Source: Endotrypanum monterogeii (lineage: Eukaryota; Euglenozoa; Kinetoplastea; Trypanosomatida; Trypanosomatidae). From it: a DNA stretch of 64,000 nucleotides. Of the stretch, positions 1 to 9,137 are shown one piece after another. The stretch's first letter is position 1; each line of letters opens with the position of its first letter. Made by a program: the position numbers and the translations under genes. The DNA lies in assembly GCA_000333855.2 (NCBI GenBank), contig CM007341.1:1-64000 (forward strand), written 5' to 3'. The notes under the pieces are model-generated. The model made no database searches, was not told where the DNA came from, and saw only the letters and a list, made by a program, of their open reading frames with translations.

Positions 1-90
1 ACCCTAACCCTAACCCTAACCCTAACCCTGACCCTAACCCTAACCCTAACCCTAACCCTGACCCTAACCCTGACCCTATCCTTGACCCTG
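1..90. repeat. Telomeric repeat array (CCCTAA)n with variants
   Basis: Hexamers CCCTAA (TTAGGG on the complementary strand) run from base 1. CCCTGA variants occur at 26-31, 56-61 and 68-73, and the inner edge decays through CCCTAT and CCTTGA before the repeat is lost near base 90. The C-rich strand read 5' to 3' at the left end is the correct orientation for a left chromosome terminus. Only the last few units are in the window, so the true array is probably longer and trimmed by assembly. Confidence 0.97.
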
Positions 91-1911
91 TCCGTGAAAC
101 AGCCCCCGCGTGGCCTACAGCAAGCCAACCGTACGGTCCTTCAAAATGAACGTGCAACACCCACCCCCCCCCCCACGCGCAGAAAGAAGATATCCCCTAG
201 CAAAAAAGCCATTACCCAGGAGTTGTGGGAGATTTCGTCCGTCAGGTGTTGCCCGCGGCTACACACACTATAGAAATACCGACTTTAGAAGAATCCCCGC
301 CTGATCATGCAACCAAAAAGGAGAGAACAAGAAATATTAGCAATAGTGGGCAGCCAGAAGAAACTGTATCTTAGAAACAAACAGAGTATTAAATACAGAG
401 CCCACTGAAAGAGTTTCGCTTTGGCTTTTATGTTCCACTACCGCTTTTGTTTTTTCCTTGCGAGTTTGGTTTCAGGGTTACCCCGCGTACCTTTGATTTG
501 CTTTTTGCAGTTCCGCAGTATGACGAATTAATAGAGACTGATGGCCATCTTGTGCTTTTGTCAAATTGTACAAGAAACATTCGTCATATCTGGAACTCTC
601 TGAATTAGAGAGCCACAATTTATCTTTGCGCAGCCTTTTAGGCAACTGTACTATCAAAGCGAAACCCCACACTGAGCCCCCAGGCTTGCAGACACAAATG
701 GCGAAGAAAACAGGATACAAAGTTTCCTTCACAAAGGAGTCACCGTGACGAGAAAAGAACCATGAGTCACAGTATGATTTGCGGCCCTACGGCCGATGGC
801 CAATGATGAGCAACAGCTGCAACACAAATCAAATTAATTTCAAGGGGAAGTGTGAAAAATAGCAGCAACCATTTTAAACCTGTTGCACTTTACCCTTTGC
901 TTGGTGGCGCCATACGGGCCCCCAAGATTGCCGGAAGTTTTTTGCCAATGACCCCGGAAGCCGCTCCCGAATGGGTTCGGGTAGAGGGGGGGGGGGTCAC
1001 CCCCGCGCGCCTTACCGCGGTAAAGTTATTCAGCACAGTGGGCAACAATATCCACTAAGCTGCTTCGCCAGCTTTTTTGGGTTTTTCTGTGCAGAAAAGG
1101 AGATGCAGGAATGATTTGGTGCCAAAGGTTGAAGCACCACAATGTTCGAGAGTAGCCAATACACGCCCAGACCTGTCGATGAAGTAGGGGTCGTGTGCTC
1201 AACAAAAATGGAAAACAAAGTTTTACCTCCAGGACTGTGGAGATACAAGCCTTCATGGCGATTTTAACACTGCAAATTTGTAAACAAGACGAAAGAGTTT
1301 TGCTGCTTCTCTGAGAAAGAGTCAGGTACACGGTTTTCGTGACAAGCATCATTGACTGTATCAGTTGTTGAGGTGCATCGGGAACCTTTAAAAAAATGAG
1401 AGGGTAGGCGAAGTGAAACTTTTGCGGGAATTATGCAATGGGGTGTTGTTTTTGACTCTCCTGTTTCATCCCTCCTTTTGTATGACCCTTTCGTTAGTAA
1501 TTAGCAGCCTCCAAATTATGTAATAAGCCGCTGAGGCTGTTTGACAAAAGAAAAAAAACTGTGACTTCTGTATAGCAGAAGAAAGAGTGACACAGTGCAG
1601 TGTACTCGTGCAATCGACTGCGTGCGTGAATGTGGCATACATGAGTGGGAATGTGATAAACGACTCTCGTGAACACAATTCGACTTTTTAAAAGCAAAAC
1701 ATGTCGTACTCGCTAGTCCGAGGCTATGCTATGACTTTTTGCTCTTTTTTACTTTCTTCAAAAACTATTCTTGCTTTATACGATCTCAACTGCATGATGG
1801 TGAAACTAATTCTGTTTCTGTGAACTGTCTGAAGACATGTATTACGGTGGAATGTTCTGCAAATAAAAACAGCTTCAACGATCGGGGTTTTTTTTTGCAC
1901 TTCTCTCACTA
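91..1911. other. Gene-free subtelomeric region
   Basis: No convincing gene is seen. Open frames here are under 110 codons and look like chance. The stretch has a C11 run at 164-174, a G11 run at 986-996, and T-rich segments at 1736-1775 and 1888-1896 that could serve trans-splicing of the first gene. Because all genes read away from the telomere, the transcription start of the array should lie in or near this region. No promoter motif can be named. Conserved subtelomeric boxes were not recognised. Confidence 0.6.
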
Positions 1912-2961
1912 ATGGAATCTCAGGCTCCTATTCACGTGCCAAGAACCCGTGGAGGTGGCACGTTCAGGCATTCCAATGATGTCAAGTTACATGGAAATGA
2001 TTTCGAATGGGAGGAAAAGGTAGCGGAACTGACGTCGAGTGAGAGAATATTGTTGGACGAATACCTCGGCAAGTGCTTAGCAGAGTTGAGCCTCTCCGAG
2101 CCGCCGCAGTCGCTGGGAAAGCTGCCAGCTACACCCTGGGAAGCTCATTTTTCCACATCGAAGCACCACTTTCCTCTAAAAAATTACATTGTACATGCAT
2201 TTCCCCTACTGCGGAGCATAGTCAACCGATCAAATCCACCTCCGTGGGTTTTAGAGTGTGGATGCGGTACAGGTAGCACCCTTTTGCCAATTATGCGTGA
2301 GTGTACAAATCCAAAGGTTCACTTTGTGGGATTTGACATTTCACCGGCTGCGCTGGTGCACTTCAAAAATCATGAGATCGCTCAAGGGTATCTTCAGCGG
2401 AAGCAGCTAAAGCTTTTTCCTTTGGCGATCGGTTCTTCTGATGCTTTTGATTCCACAGACCCTATAGCGCCAGCCTTCAAGCGTCGACGGACTGACGAAA
2501 ACGCTACACTTGTAGTAGATGCTCTTGCGTCATTGGATAAATCGCTGGAAAGCCAAACTTTTGATGCAATCCTGCTAGTGTTTGTCTTGTCAGCGTTACC
2601 GACGGTACAAAAAATGCTCTTAGCTATAAAGCAGCTGAAGAAAGCCTTGAAAGAGGATGGTGTATTGCTTTTCAGGGACTATGCACTTCCAGATCACAAT
2701 TTCTTTCGCTTTTTGTCGAAATCAGACAACAAGATCGAAAACGTAGCTTTCGCAAAGGGTGACACCACAACACAAGTTTTTTTCCACAAACAGTTCGCAA
2801 CGGAGCTTTTTGCATCAGCTGGTCTCGTCGAAGTTGACGATCCAGCGTCAAAGCTGACATATCACTGCAATCGAATCGTTAATCGGAAAAACGGCAAGAG
2901 GATGGACAAGATTTTTATCAACGGAACTTTTAAGCTGTCGCCAGGAGAGTTGACCGCATAA
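1912..2961 (+). CDS. METTL2/6/8-family tRNA (m3C32) methyltransferase
   Basis: 349 residues. A class I SAM-dependent methyltransferase fold is shown by motif I, LECGCGTGS at residues 114-122, followed by VGFDISPAAL and the segment DAILLVFVLSALP. These are typical of the METTL2/METTL6/METTL8/Trm140 family, which makes 3-methylcytidine at position 32 of the tRNA anticodon loop. The C-terminal half has the family RDYALPDH segment and ends in FINGTFKL. The N-terminal FEWEEKVAE also fits the family. Which tRNAs it serves cannot be told. The codons are more AT-rich than in genes further inside. The start is the first in-frame ATG. A possible splice acceptor AG lies just inside the frame (cag at 1921-1923, after the T-run at 1888-1896). 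If that were the only acceptor used, this ATG would be lost and no good downstream start exists, so an upstream acceptor is inferred. Confidence 0.9.
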   Translation: MESQAPIHVPRTRGGGTFRHSNDVKLHGNDFEWEEKVAELTSSERILLDEYLGKCLAELSLSEPPQSLGKLPATPWEAHFSTSKHHFPLKNYIVHAFPLLRSIVNRSNPPPWVLECGCGTGSTLLPIMRECTNPKVHFVGFDISPAALVHFKNHEIAQGYLQRKQLKLFPLAIGSSDAFDSTDPIAPAFKRRRTDENATLVVDALASLDKSLESQTFDAILLVFVLSALPTVQKMLLAIKQLKKALKEDGVLLFRDYALPDHNFFRFLSKSDNKIENVAFAKGDTTTQVFFHKQFATELFASAGLVEVDDPASKLTYHCNRIVNRKNGKRMDKIFINGTFKLSPGELTA

Positions 2962-3501
2962 ATTTGTGGAATTTTCTGTTAGAGACAAAGAGATCTAGTC
3001 ATGCTGATAATTAATCTATTGTAAATGAAGTTTATTGTCAGTTTTTGCTGTGGCCCTGTTATTGCTGCGTGTCTGTAGAGGTGAAAAGCGGCTTCCACGC
3101 GGAAAAAAAAAATGTTCGAGAGCATGCGCTTTTGCGCTCACTCGAAGAGTTTCCCTTTTGGCGATTGGTGCGGCCATGATCCAGATTACTGACACCTTTC
3201 GGCTCTTATCTTCATGCCCTGACCTCGGCCTTGGTACTGCTGTACGGAAAAGGCACGTGTCTTTGAACGCAAACTCTCAATATCTATATTTCAAGCCTTT
3301 GAATCTCCACGCTCTTTTTTTTTCGGTTTTTTTGAGTTACACTGTTTCTGTTTTCGGTGCTCAAAAAGGATTATCGTTCTCCGGCAACGGAGGAATTTGT
3401 TTTTGTTTCCCAAATTCCTTTCCAATTTCTCCTGGGTTTCTGGTAGCTGCAGTGAAAGAGAGTAGTTCTACCGATCCTAGTAACGAAGAAAAGGGCCTCC
3501 C
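2962..3501. other. Intergenic region with trans-splicing signals
   Basis: No gene seen. An A10 run lies near 3102-3111 and long T-rich tracts at 3312-3360. A pyrimidine tract at 3409-3442 is followed by an AG at 3445-3446, the best candidate splice acceptor for the RBX1 gene, about 55 bases before its ATG. A 195-codon frame across this region overlaps RBX1 in another phase and is treated as chance. Confidence 0.5.
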
Positions 3502-3828
3502 ATGTCAATGGAGACGAAAGACGAGACAGGCACCTCGACAGCGGTGGAGGATAGTAAAGGTGAGCGATTTGAGCTCAAGAAATGGAATGCTGTTGCTCTT
3601 TGGTCATGGGATATTCAAGTAGATACTTGTGCCATATGTAGAAATCACATTATGGATCTTTGCATCGAATGTCAGTCAAATCCTTCGTGCTCTCCGAAAG
3701 ACTGCACGGTTGCTTGGGGTGCCTGCAATCATGCATTTCACATGCATTGCATATCTCGATGGCTGAAGACGCGAAATGTTTGTCCCCTCGACAATAAAGA
3801 GTGGGTCTATCTTCGTTACGGTGCTTGA
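3502..3828 (+). CDS. RBX1: RING-box protein 1 (cullin-RING E3 ligase subunit)
   Basis: 108 residues, the same length as human RBX1. The RING-H2 zinc ligands fall at C43, C46, C54, C57, C68, C75, H77, H80, H82, C83, C94 and D97, essentially the positions in the human protein. The core [20 protein letters not shown] and CPLDNKEW is nearly invariant in the family. RBX1 docks on cullins and recruits the ubiquitin-charged E2 (and the NEDD8 E2), so it is the catalytic core of SCF-type ubiquitin ligases in cytosol and nucleus. The N-terminal segment [19 protein letters not shown] is the cullin-binding strand. The start is the first ATG after the likely splice acceptor at 3445-3446. Nothing is missing. 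The paralogues APC11 and RBX2 are less likely given the exact RBX1 motif. Confidence 0.97.
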   Translation: MSMETKDETGTSTAVEDSKGERFELKKWNAVALWSWDIQVDTCAICRNHIMDLCIECQSNPSCSPKDCTVAWGACNHAFHMHCISRWLKTRNVCPLDNKEWVYLRYGA

Positions 3829-4283
3829 TCTATTTCTTTGGATCAACAGTAAGGACATCGTTGCAGACTAGATGGGGTTGTGTTTTTTTTCTCCCGACAG
3901 AGTTTTTTTCTGGGTGGGTATCGGTTTTCTCAGAAATTGTATGCTCCACTCGAGGTTATAACAGTTTGTGTGTCTGTGCAGACAGCAATCTCGAGGTTTA
4001 GCTAGTCGCGAAGAAGAACTTGACGGAGTGCACTACTGAGGTTCTTGCATGTGCTATCTCGAAGATGCGCAATTTCCCAAGAACCTGGCGGCACGGAAAA
4101 AGGTTCTCTTCAAGTTTACGGGACATTAGAGGAATGATGAAAGTAACAAAAAATCAAATGCACTCATCAAATCAGTTTTCTATCGGTATGCTTCCCTTGG
4201 TTTTTTTTTCTGGGATTTTCTGTTTTGTTTTTCTACCTGCAATGTACTTTTTGACGAGGGTTGATCAACTGAAAAGACTTGGT
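3829..4283. other. Intergenic region and probable 5' leader of the next gene
   Basis: No independent gene seen. The T-rich tract at 4199-4250 is followed by AG dinucleotides at about 4256 and 4275, just before an in-frame ATG at 4284. This looks like the trans-splice acceptor of the next gene. The reading frame stays open upstream to an ATG at 4065, but the polypyrimidine tract falls inside that extension. Confidence 0.5.
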
Positions 4284-5042
4284 ATGACGTTGCTGAGATT
4301 TACAGCAGGCCGCCTGTGCAGTTTCACTGGCTCCTGCATAGCTAATATAACACAGCCATCTACCCGTGTTGCCCCGCACAACTTGACGGTCAGACATACT
4401 CTAGGAACATGGCAGTACACACTGTTTGGAGAAGTGCTCAGTGGTGCAAGATTGCTCGTCCAGTGTACACTCCCTACATCTCACCATTACAGGGCAAGTG
4501 GAGAGCGCGGCGCAGTCAAGAGGGGTCGGAATAAAAGGTTCTCTGGGTCCGTTGACTTTGAGTGCGAGCTGAGCAATATTTGTCGTGGTTTTCCACTTGT
4601 CTTGTCGCTTCGTTGCAGCACACGTACTGGGATTTTGATTATCAATGGTGCAAGTTTCTCACAAGTCGGTTCACTAGGAGTGACGGGACCGGAAGGGTTA
4701 CATAATCAGCTGATGTACCACGGGCCGCACATTAACCAGTCGCACCTCGCTGAGAGAGCGATCGTGCCCACACAATTTTTTTCCCCGCTAGACGACATTG
4801 CACACATTGAATCTTTGTTTTTCAATGTAGTGCATTGCTTTGATGCTTCTGCGAAGACCTGGTTCGGTCACACCCCAGTACACACAGTTAAACCTGAACT
4901 TGCTCATCGGATTGCCATGTTGGCGGGATGCTTTGGGGTGGACGATGATCTTGCCGAGTACATGGAATGGAAATCGAGTGTGGTAGATAAGCTGGAGCAG
5001 GAGGCTTGGGTGAAGATTTCAAAGAGAGTTTTTTGTCTGTAA
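4284..5042 (+). CDS. MAM33/p32-like mitochondrial matrix protein (putative)
   Basis: 252 residues from the ATG chosen here. The N-terminus MTLLRFTAGRLCSFTGSC is rich in R, S, T and hydrophobics without acids, a good mitochondrial presequence. The C-terminus carries LAHRIAMLAGCFGVDDDLAEYM followed by a helix ending EQEAWVKISK. This resembles the final helices of the MAM33/p32 (gC1qBP) family, acidic doughnut-shaped trimers of the matrix linked to mitochondrial translation and respiration. The middle has beta-type segments (FECELSNICRGF, LVLSLRCSTRTGILIINGA). The length fits that family. The frame is open back to ATG 4065 (325 residues), but the extra part is encoded by the T-rich splice tract, so I prefer 4284. 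The assignment rests on the C-terminal pattern and is moderate. A conserved trypanosomatid protein of other fold is possible. Confidence 0.6.
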   Translation: MTLLRFTAGRLCSFTGSCIANITQPSTRVAPHNLTVRHTLGTWQYTLFGEVLSGARLLVQCTLPTSHHYRASGERGAVKRGRNKRFSGSVDFECELSNICRGFPLVLSLRCSTRTGILIINGASFSQVGSLGVTGPEGLHNQLMYHGPHINQSHLAERAIVPTQFFSPLDDIAHIESLFFNVVHCFDASAKTWFGHTPVHTVKPELAHRIAMLAGCFGVDDDLAEYMEWKSSVVDKLEQEAWVKISKRVFCL

Positions 5043-5490
5043 CGAGATCTCAGAAGTTCTCTTGGAGATACCGTTCCTATGATTATGAAGTTTTTTTTTT
5101 TTGTTGGCTGCGTGGTTTTCCTCATGAGTTCATATGAACAGGGTCAGAACAAACAGAAAGGTGTTATGATAAGACGGTGGTGGATGTGGATTGCTGAAAA
5201 CGGTCCAGTTCGTCATTGGTGTTCTGACCACCTGTCGATATCAGACAGTAACGCATGGAGTACCTAGTATTCCTTTGTGGGAAAGCATGGAATATGACGT
5301 CGTCGATCGCCTGAAAGACAACTCGATCAACTCTGTGAAAATTTTCTGCACTCTTGATAGCACTCATGTCACTTCACCGTGCAGAAGAAAAAAATTAGTC
5401 TCACTCCCTTACGAAACTTAGCAGATACTTTGCTTCAAATTACACTAACGGATTCTACTTCTTTTTACCACTACCCAGAGCGTCAAACCA
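5043..5490. other. Intergenic region
   Basis: No gene seen. A T12 run lies at 5091-5102. A pyrimidine-rich tract at 5453-5476 ends in AG at 5477-5478, twelve bases before the next ATG, and is the likely trans-splice acceptor for the first BAR gene. Confidence 0.5.
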
Positions 5491-6177
5491 ATGAAGAAGC
5501 TCGTACTGGAAACGAAGACCGCTCTAGGTCTTACTCCCAAAACGGTGGATGTGGAGTTTGACGCAAAGGTTGCCAAGATGAAATCTGTCGAGGAGATTTT
5601 GTCAAGTTACAAGCAATCTATGGAGGGTGTGAAACTGGCTGCTGACAACCTCGTACAGTCAATGCAAAAAATGTCGGCGGTGTTCGAGTTGATGGTAGCT
5701 GATCCTGACGTTCCTTCCTCTCTGAAAAGCGTTGCGGTGGAGCATGCCGCTGTATTGGAGAAAGTACGCCAAGAAGACCTCCTGGATTTCAAGAAACTTA
5801 TCGATGACTCTGTATGCGCAGTGGAAGCTGATGCTCTTGTCAATGAGTTCAAGGAACTGGTACACAAGCGCGATAAGATCCTGAAGGAGTATGACATGTA
5901 CCGTGACGCTGTGAGCACGAAAGAAGCCCAATACGCAAAGAAAGGCAAGGATCTTTCTGATTCGAAGAACTATACAGATTCGGTGAATAAGAGCAACAAT
6001 CTAAAAGCTGAGCTGGAAACGGTTACCAACGAATCGAATGAGAAATATGTTGGGCTGTCCAATAAGAAGGTGCCGAGGTATGTGAGTGCTGTTTCAGGCT
6101 ATCTCGACTGCACGTCACAGCTTATTACGTCGTTTGAAAAGCGAATATCCACGCTAAAGAAAAACAGCGCCATCTGA
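5491..6177 (+). CDS. BAR-domain protein, copy 1
   Basis: 228 residues, almost wholly helical and charged. The pattern is that of an N-BAR/amphiphysin-type domain: a short basic N-terminus (MKKLVLETKTALGLTPKT), then EFDAKVAKMKSVEEILSSYK, a long heptad helix with HKRDKILKEYDMYRDAV, the KEAQYAKKGKDLSDSKNY segment, and a final helix. BAR dimers sense or impose membrane curvature, usually in endocytosis or vesicle traffic. No SH3 or other extra domain follows, so the protein is a bare BAR module like BIN3/Rvs161. The next gene (7689) is a diverged tandem paralogue sharing the layout LKTALKLTP, KSL..L..YK, H.NRIMHEYDVY and CTARFM. The start is the first ATG after a clear acceptor at 5477-5478. Confidence 0.85.
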   Translation: MKKLVLETKTALGLTPKTVDVEFDAKVAKMKSVEEILSSYKQSMEGVKLAADNLVQSMQKMSAVFELMVADPDVPSSLKSVAVEHAAVLEKVRQEDLLDFKKLIDDSVCAVEADALVNEFKELVHKRDKILKEYDMYRDAVSTKEAQYAKKGKDLSDSKNYTDSVNKSNNLKAELETVTNESNEKYVGLSNKKVPRYVSAVSGYLDCTSQLITSFEKRISTLKKNSAI

Positions 6178-6577
6178 TGGGGTCGGGTACGGGCATACAA
6201 GACGTTCTTATGTCGCACCTTGCTGTCTAGTTTTTTCACGTATGACTTTTTATTTCTTTAAAGCGATATGCTCCATTTGTTCTGTATCGTGAGTGGGCTC
6301 TAAAATTCATCTGGACGGGCGTGCTTCCGATCACTTTTCGAATGCCTTTCTCCGACCATCATCCGTTTTATTACATTATATATATATTATGTAACCTTCG
6401 TTGAGTACGAGATCGCCTAAAAGGAATCGTATTACAGCCACCGTCTCTCCGTATATAGTCAGGTAGTGCAAATTTGTGAGCCTATATAGGGAGTGTTCCG
6501 TTTCCATAGGTATACTCTATTATTGTTTTTTTTTTTTACATTCCTCGTCATACCGGATTTTTTTTTTCGAAACCTGA
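6178..6577. other. Downstream region of BAR copy 1
   Basis: No gene seen. AT-rich, with a TA-type microsatellite near 6374-6390 and T9 and T8 runs near 6530 and 6560. It probably holds the 3' UTR of the first BAR gene. Confidence 0.4.
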
Positions 6578-7060
6578 CAATGCGTGTCGCCTTTTTCTTA
6601 AACTGGTATGCTATGCATGGAATGACGGAGTGAGTTCGATCTTCTCTGGGTATCGCTTCACCGTCGCCGGTGCTCACATAGCTGACGGCAGGGTATAGTG
6701 GGGGGAAGCTGTAGCAATATATCGTTACAGATCTCAGAGGCGACGGATTGGCTGCTGTTTTGTTGCAACGATTGACAACAGTAGGCGCGTCGTGGCAATC
6801 CACGTGGTGAGGGAATATCAAGGCGACCCGAGTGTTTTTTTCTTTTACCGGCATTGTTTCCTCCCAGGAAGCGTGGCCCATGCCTGGAGGCGCATCATGT
6901 GGTTGTGCATATCAGCACACAAGCTTTGTGGCCGCCCGCAAGGCGACCGAGGGTTGTGGGAAAAGTTGAGACAGAAGCTTTGCGCAGGTGGCTGAGGAGA
7001 CGCTGCTTTGCGAGGTGTGTAATGGTACTTCGCACCCCACCACGGGTGCAGGACAGAGCG
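6578..7060 (+). repeat. 483-bp direct repeat, copy 1
   Basis: Bases 6578-7060 match 8655-9137 without a gap (constant offset of 2077). I count only three mismatches by eye: a t/c in the cattgtttcc/cactgtttcc stretch, and two in aatggtactt/aacggtgctt. It sits about 400 bases downstream of BAR copy 1. The edges are sharp, with no poly-A tail, inverted ends or obvious target duplication. It may be a duplicated 3' UTR element, or a SIDER-type degenerate retroposon, which in Leishmania lie in 3' UTRs at about this size. That identity was not established. A minus-strand frame is open through it but shows no recognisable protein. Confidence 0.95.
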
Positions 7061-7688
7061 CTTCCACTGCAGTGGAGTTTCTCGTTTCGACGTGGTTGAG
7101 AAAGTGAAAAGACGAATGTTTTACCCTCCTCAGCCGTTCATCTCGGAAGCCCTTATCATTGTTAACGGATGAGCATATGAGAGTGTCTATCATTCCACAG
7201 ACAGATTACAACTATTCTCCTCGTTTTTTTTTTCCAGCGTTATGCTCTCGATTCCCCAATGTAGAAATGGGGCAGTCCATTTCTCCAAGAATGGTAACAC
7301 ACTGCGGGTGCTGTTTTGTGTATCAACGGTAAAGACACTAGGTCGGGGTAGTGCTGACAGAAATTGTTTACTTCTCTAAAGTTGCTGCTGTGCTCTCGCA
7401 TCTCGGTGTAGTGGAACATTTTGGGGGCTTCTCACACCAAGAGTCCGAAAAGAAGTGCAGCGTTTCTGACTGATGAAGAGTTTCTAAGCGAGAGAACTTT
7501 TTATATGTGGTGTCGGAGTCGATTATAGTATGTTTATTTGCCTCTGTGTGCGTTGTTGCTTATCCTAGCTCTTTATTGCCCTTTCACATTATTTGTTATT
7601 GCATTTCTCGGCGCGTGTTGATCTATAGGACAGCCTTTAAAAAGAAAAAAATCGAATCAACCTCACAGAATTTACCACAAAGGGGACA
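7061..7688. other. Intergenic region before BAR copy 2
   Basis: No gene seen. T9 run near 7225-7233. The pyrimidine-rich stretch 7565-7610 followed by AG at about 7628 and 7634 is the likely acceptor for the second BAR gene. Confidence 0.4.
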
Positions 7689-8423
7689 ATGCTAAAGCTC
7701 AAAACTGCCCTGAAGCTTACCCCGTCTGTTCGGGACGACGAGTACGACCGCCGCAAACGGGAGATGAAGAGCTTAGGCTCTGCACTTCGCGGCTACAAGG
7801 GAGCGATGGAGAAAGCAAAAGTATCTATCAGAAACGTCATAGAGGCGTTTGTGGAGGCCCGCAAGGCTTTCGAGGCGCTATCCGACCACGTGGACATGCC
7901 AGACTGCACAAAGAACTGCACACTGGCTTTGGCAGCATCTGTAGATCGCATTACAGCAGCGGGTTTGAGAGAGTTCAATGCTGCAATGGACTTGGCTGTC
8001 CTTCCAGCAACACTGGAGGTGAAAAATTTGTATGACGAGTGCAGAAAACTGGATGAACACCGCAACAGGATCATGCATGAGTACGATGTGTACCACAGGG
8101 AGGTGACGAAGAAGGAAATCGAGTATCAGCGGAAGCTCAAGGATTTGTCAACGTCCAGGTCCTACAGCCTGACTGTCGCCAAGCGTAACAGGCTAGAGTC
8201 CAACTTGGAGGCTGCTGATCGCGAGTTCAGGGACGCACATGACCAATTAATGCACACCTGCGCGATCACGTGTACCAAGGCTCTGAATGCATACGTAGAT
8301 TGCACAGCGCGATTTATGAAAGGGACCTTCATGGAATTGGAAGGGTTAAAGAGCTCATCAGAGCATGCACTACAGGTGGTGCGCGATGGGTCGCATGCAG
8401 AATACGATTATCATCACGGCTAA
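7689..8423 (+). CDS. BAR-domain protein, copy 2
   Basis: 244 residues and a tandem paralogue of the gene at 5491. It keeps the basic start MLKLKTALKLTPSV, the pattern EYDRRKREMKSLGSALRGYK, the central helix LDEHRNRIMHEYDVYHREVTKKE, the segment YQRKLKDLSTSRSYS and the late YVDCTARFM (copy 1 has YLDCTSQLI). The body is clearly diverged, so the duplication is old. It adds a C-terminal tail of about 20 residues ending in EYDYHHG. A membrane-curving role is inferred from the family. With the neighbour it could form homo- or heterodimers, as yeast Rvs161/Rvs167 do, but that is a guess. The ATG follows an A-rich leader. Confidence 0.85.
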   Translation: MLKLKTALKLTPSVRDDEYDRRKREMKSLGSALRGYKGAMEKAKVSIRNVIEAFVEARKAFEALSDHVDMPDCTKNCTLALAASVDRITAAGLREFNAAMDLAVLPATLEVKNLYDECRKLDEHRNRIMHEYDVYHREVTKKEIEYQRKLKDLSTSRSYSLTVAKRNRLESNLEAADREFRDAHDQLMHTCAITCTKALNAYVDCTARFMKGTFMELEGLKSSSEHALQVVRDGSHAEYDYHHG

Positions 8424-8654
8424 GGCCATCGCCCCCTCCCCCCTTTTCCATTTCCGTTGACCGCGTACCTTCGTGTCTGTTTACTTTTGCTCAAGAAATA
8501 CGTGTTTTTAACATTTCTGTTTACGTGTCGAGGAAGGGAGTTACCACTTTCAATAATCTTACACTCTTTTTTTTTTTCCAGTGTGCTACAAATAGCTTGT
8601 CTAACCAACATTTGTTTTCAATATCAGTTCCCTTTTTTTTTATATCACAGCTGG
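8424..8654. other. Downstream region of BAR copy 2
   Basis: No gene seen. It holds pyrimidine-rich stretches and T-runs at about 8568-8577 and 8632-8640, and leads straight into the second copy of the 483-bp repeat. Confidence 0.4.
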
Positions 8655-9137
8655 CAATGCGTGTCGCCTTTTTCTTAAACTGGTATGCTATGCATGGAAT
8701 GACGGAGTGAGTTCGATCTTCTCTGGGTATCGCTTCACCGTCGCCGGTGCTCACATAGCTGACGGCAGGGTATAGTGGGGGGAAGCTGTAGCAATATATC
8801 GTTACAGATCTCAGAGGCGACGGATTGGCTGCTGTTTTGTTGCAACGATTGACAACAGTAGGCGCGTCGTGGCAATCCACGTGGTGAGGGAATATCAAGG
8901 CGACCCGAGTGTTTTTTTCTTTTACCGGCACTGTTTCCTCCCAGGAAGCGTGGCCCATGCCTGGAGGCGCATCATGTGGTTGTGCATATCAGCACACAAG
9001 CTTTGTGGCCGCCCGCAAGGCGACCGAGGGTTGTGGGAAAAGTTGAGACAGAAGCTTTGCGCAGGTGGCTGAGGAGACGCTGCTTTGCGAGGTGTGTAAC
9101 GGTGCTTCGCACCCCACCACGGGTGCAGGACAGAGCG
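8655..9137 (+). repeat. 483-bp direct repeat, copy 2
   Basis: Nearly identical to 6578-7060 (three mismatches seen by eye). It lies about 230 bases downstream of BAR copy 2, against 400 for copy 1. Sequence on both sides of the two copies is unrelated, so the homology begins and ends abruptly. Confidence 0.95.

Noticed and set aside
1026..1352. Minus-strand frame of 108 codons in the subtelomere
   Set aside because: No domain, lies against the direction of all real genes, and its composition is ordinary for chance frames in this region.
3035..3622. 195-codon plus-strand frame before RBX1
   Set aside because: It overlaps RBX1 in another phase and is mostly translated T-rich splice tract.
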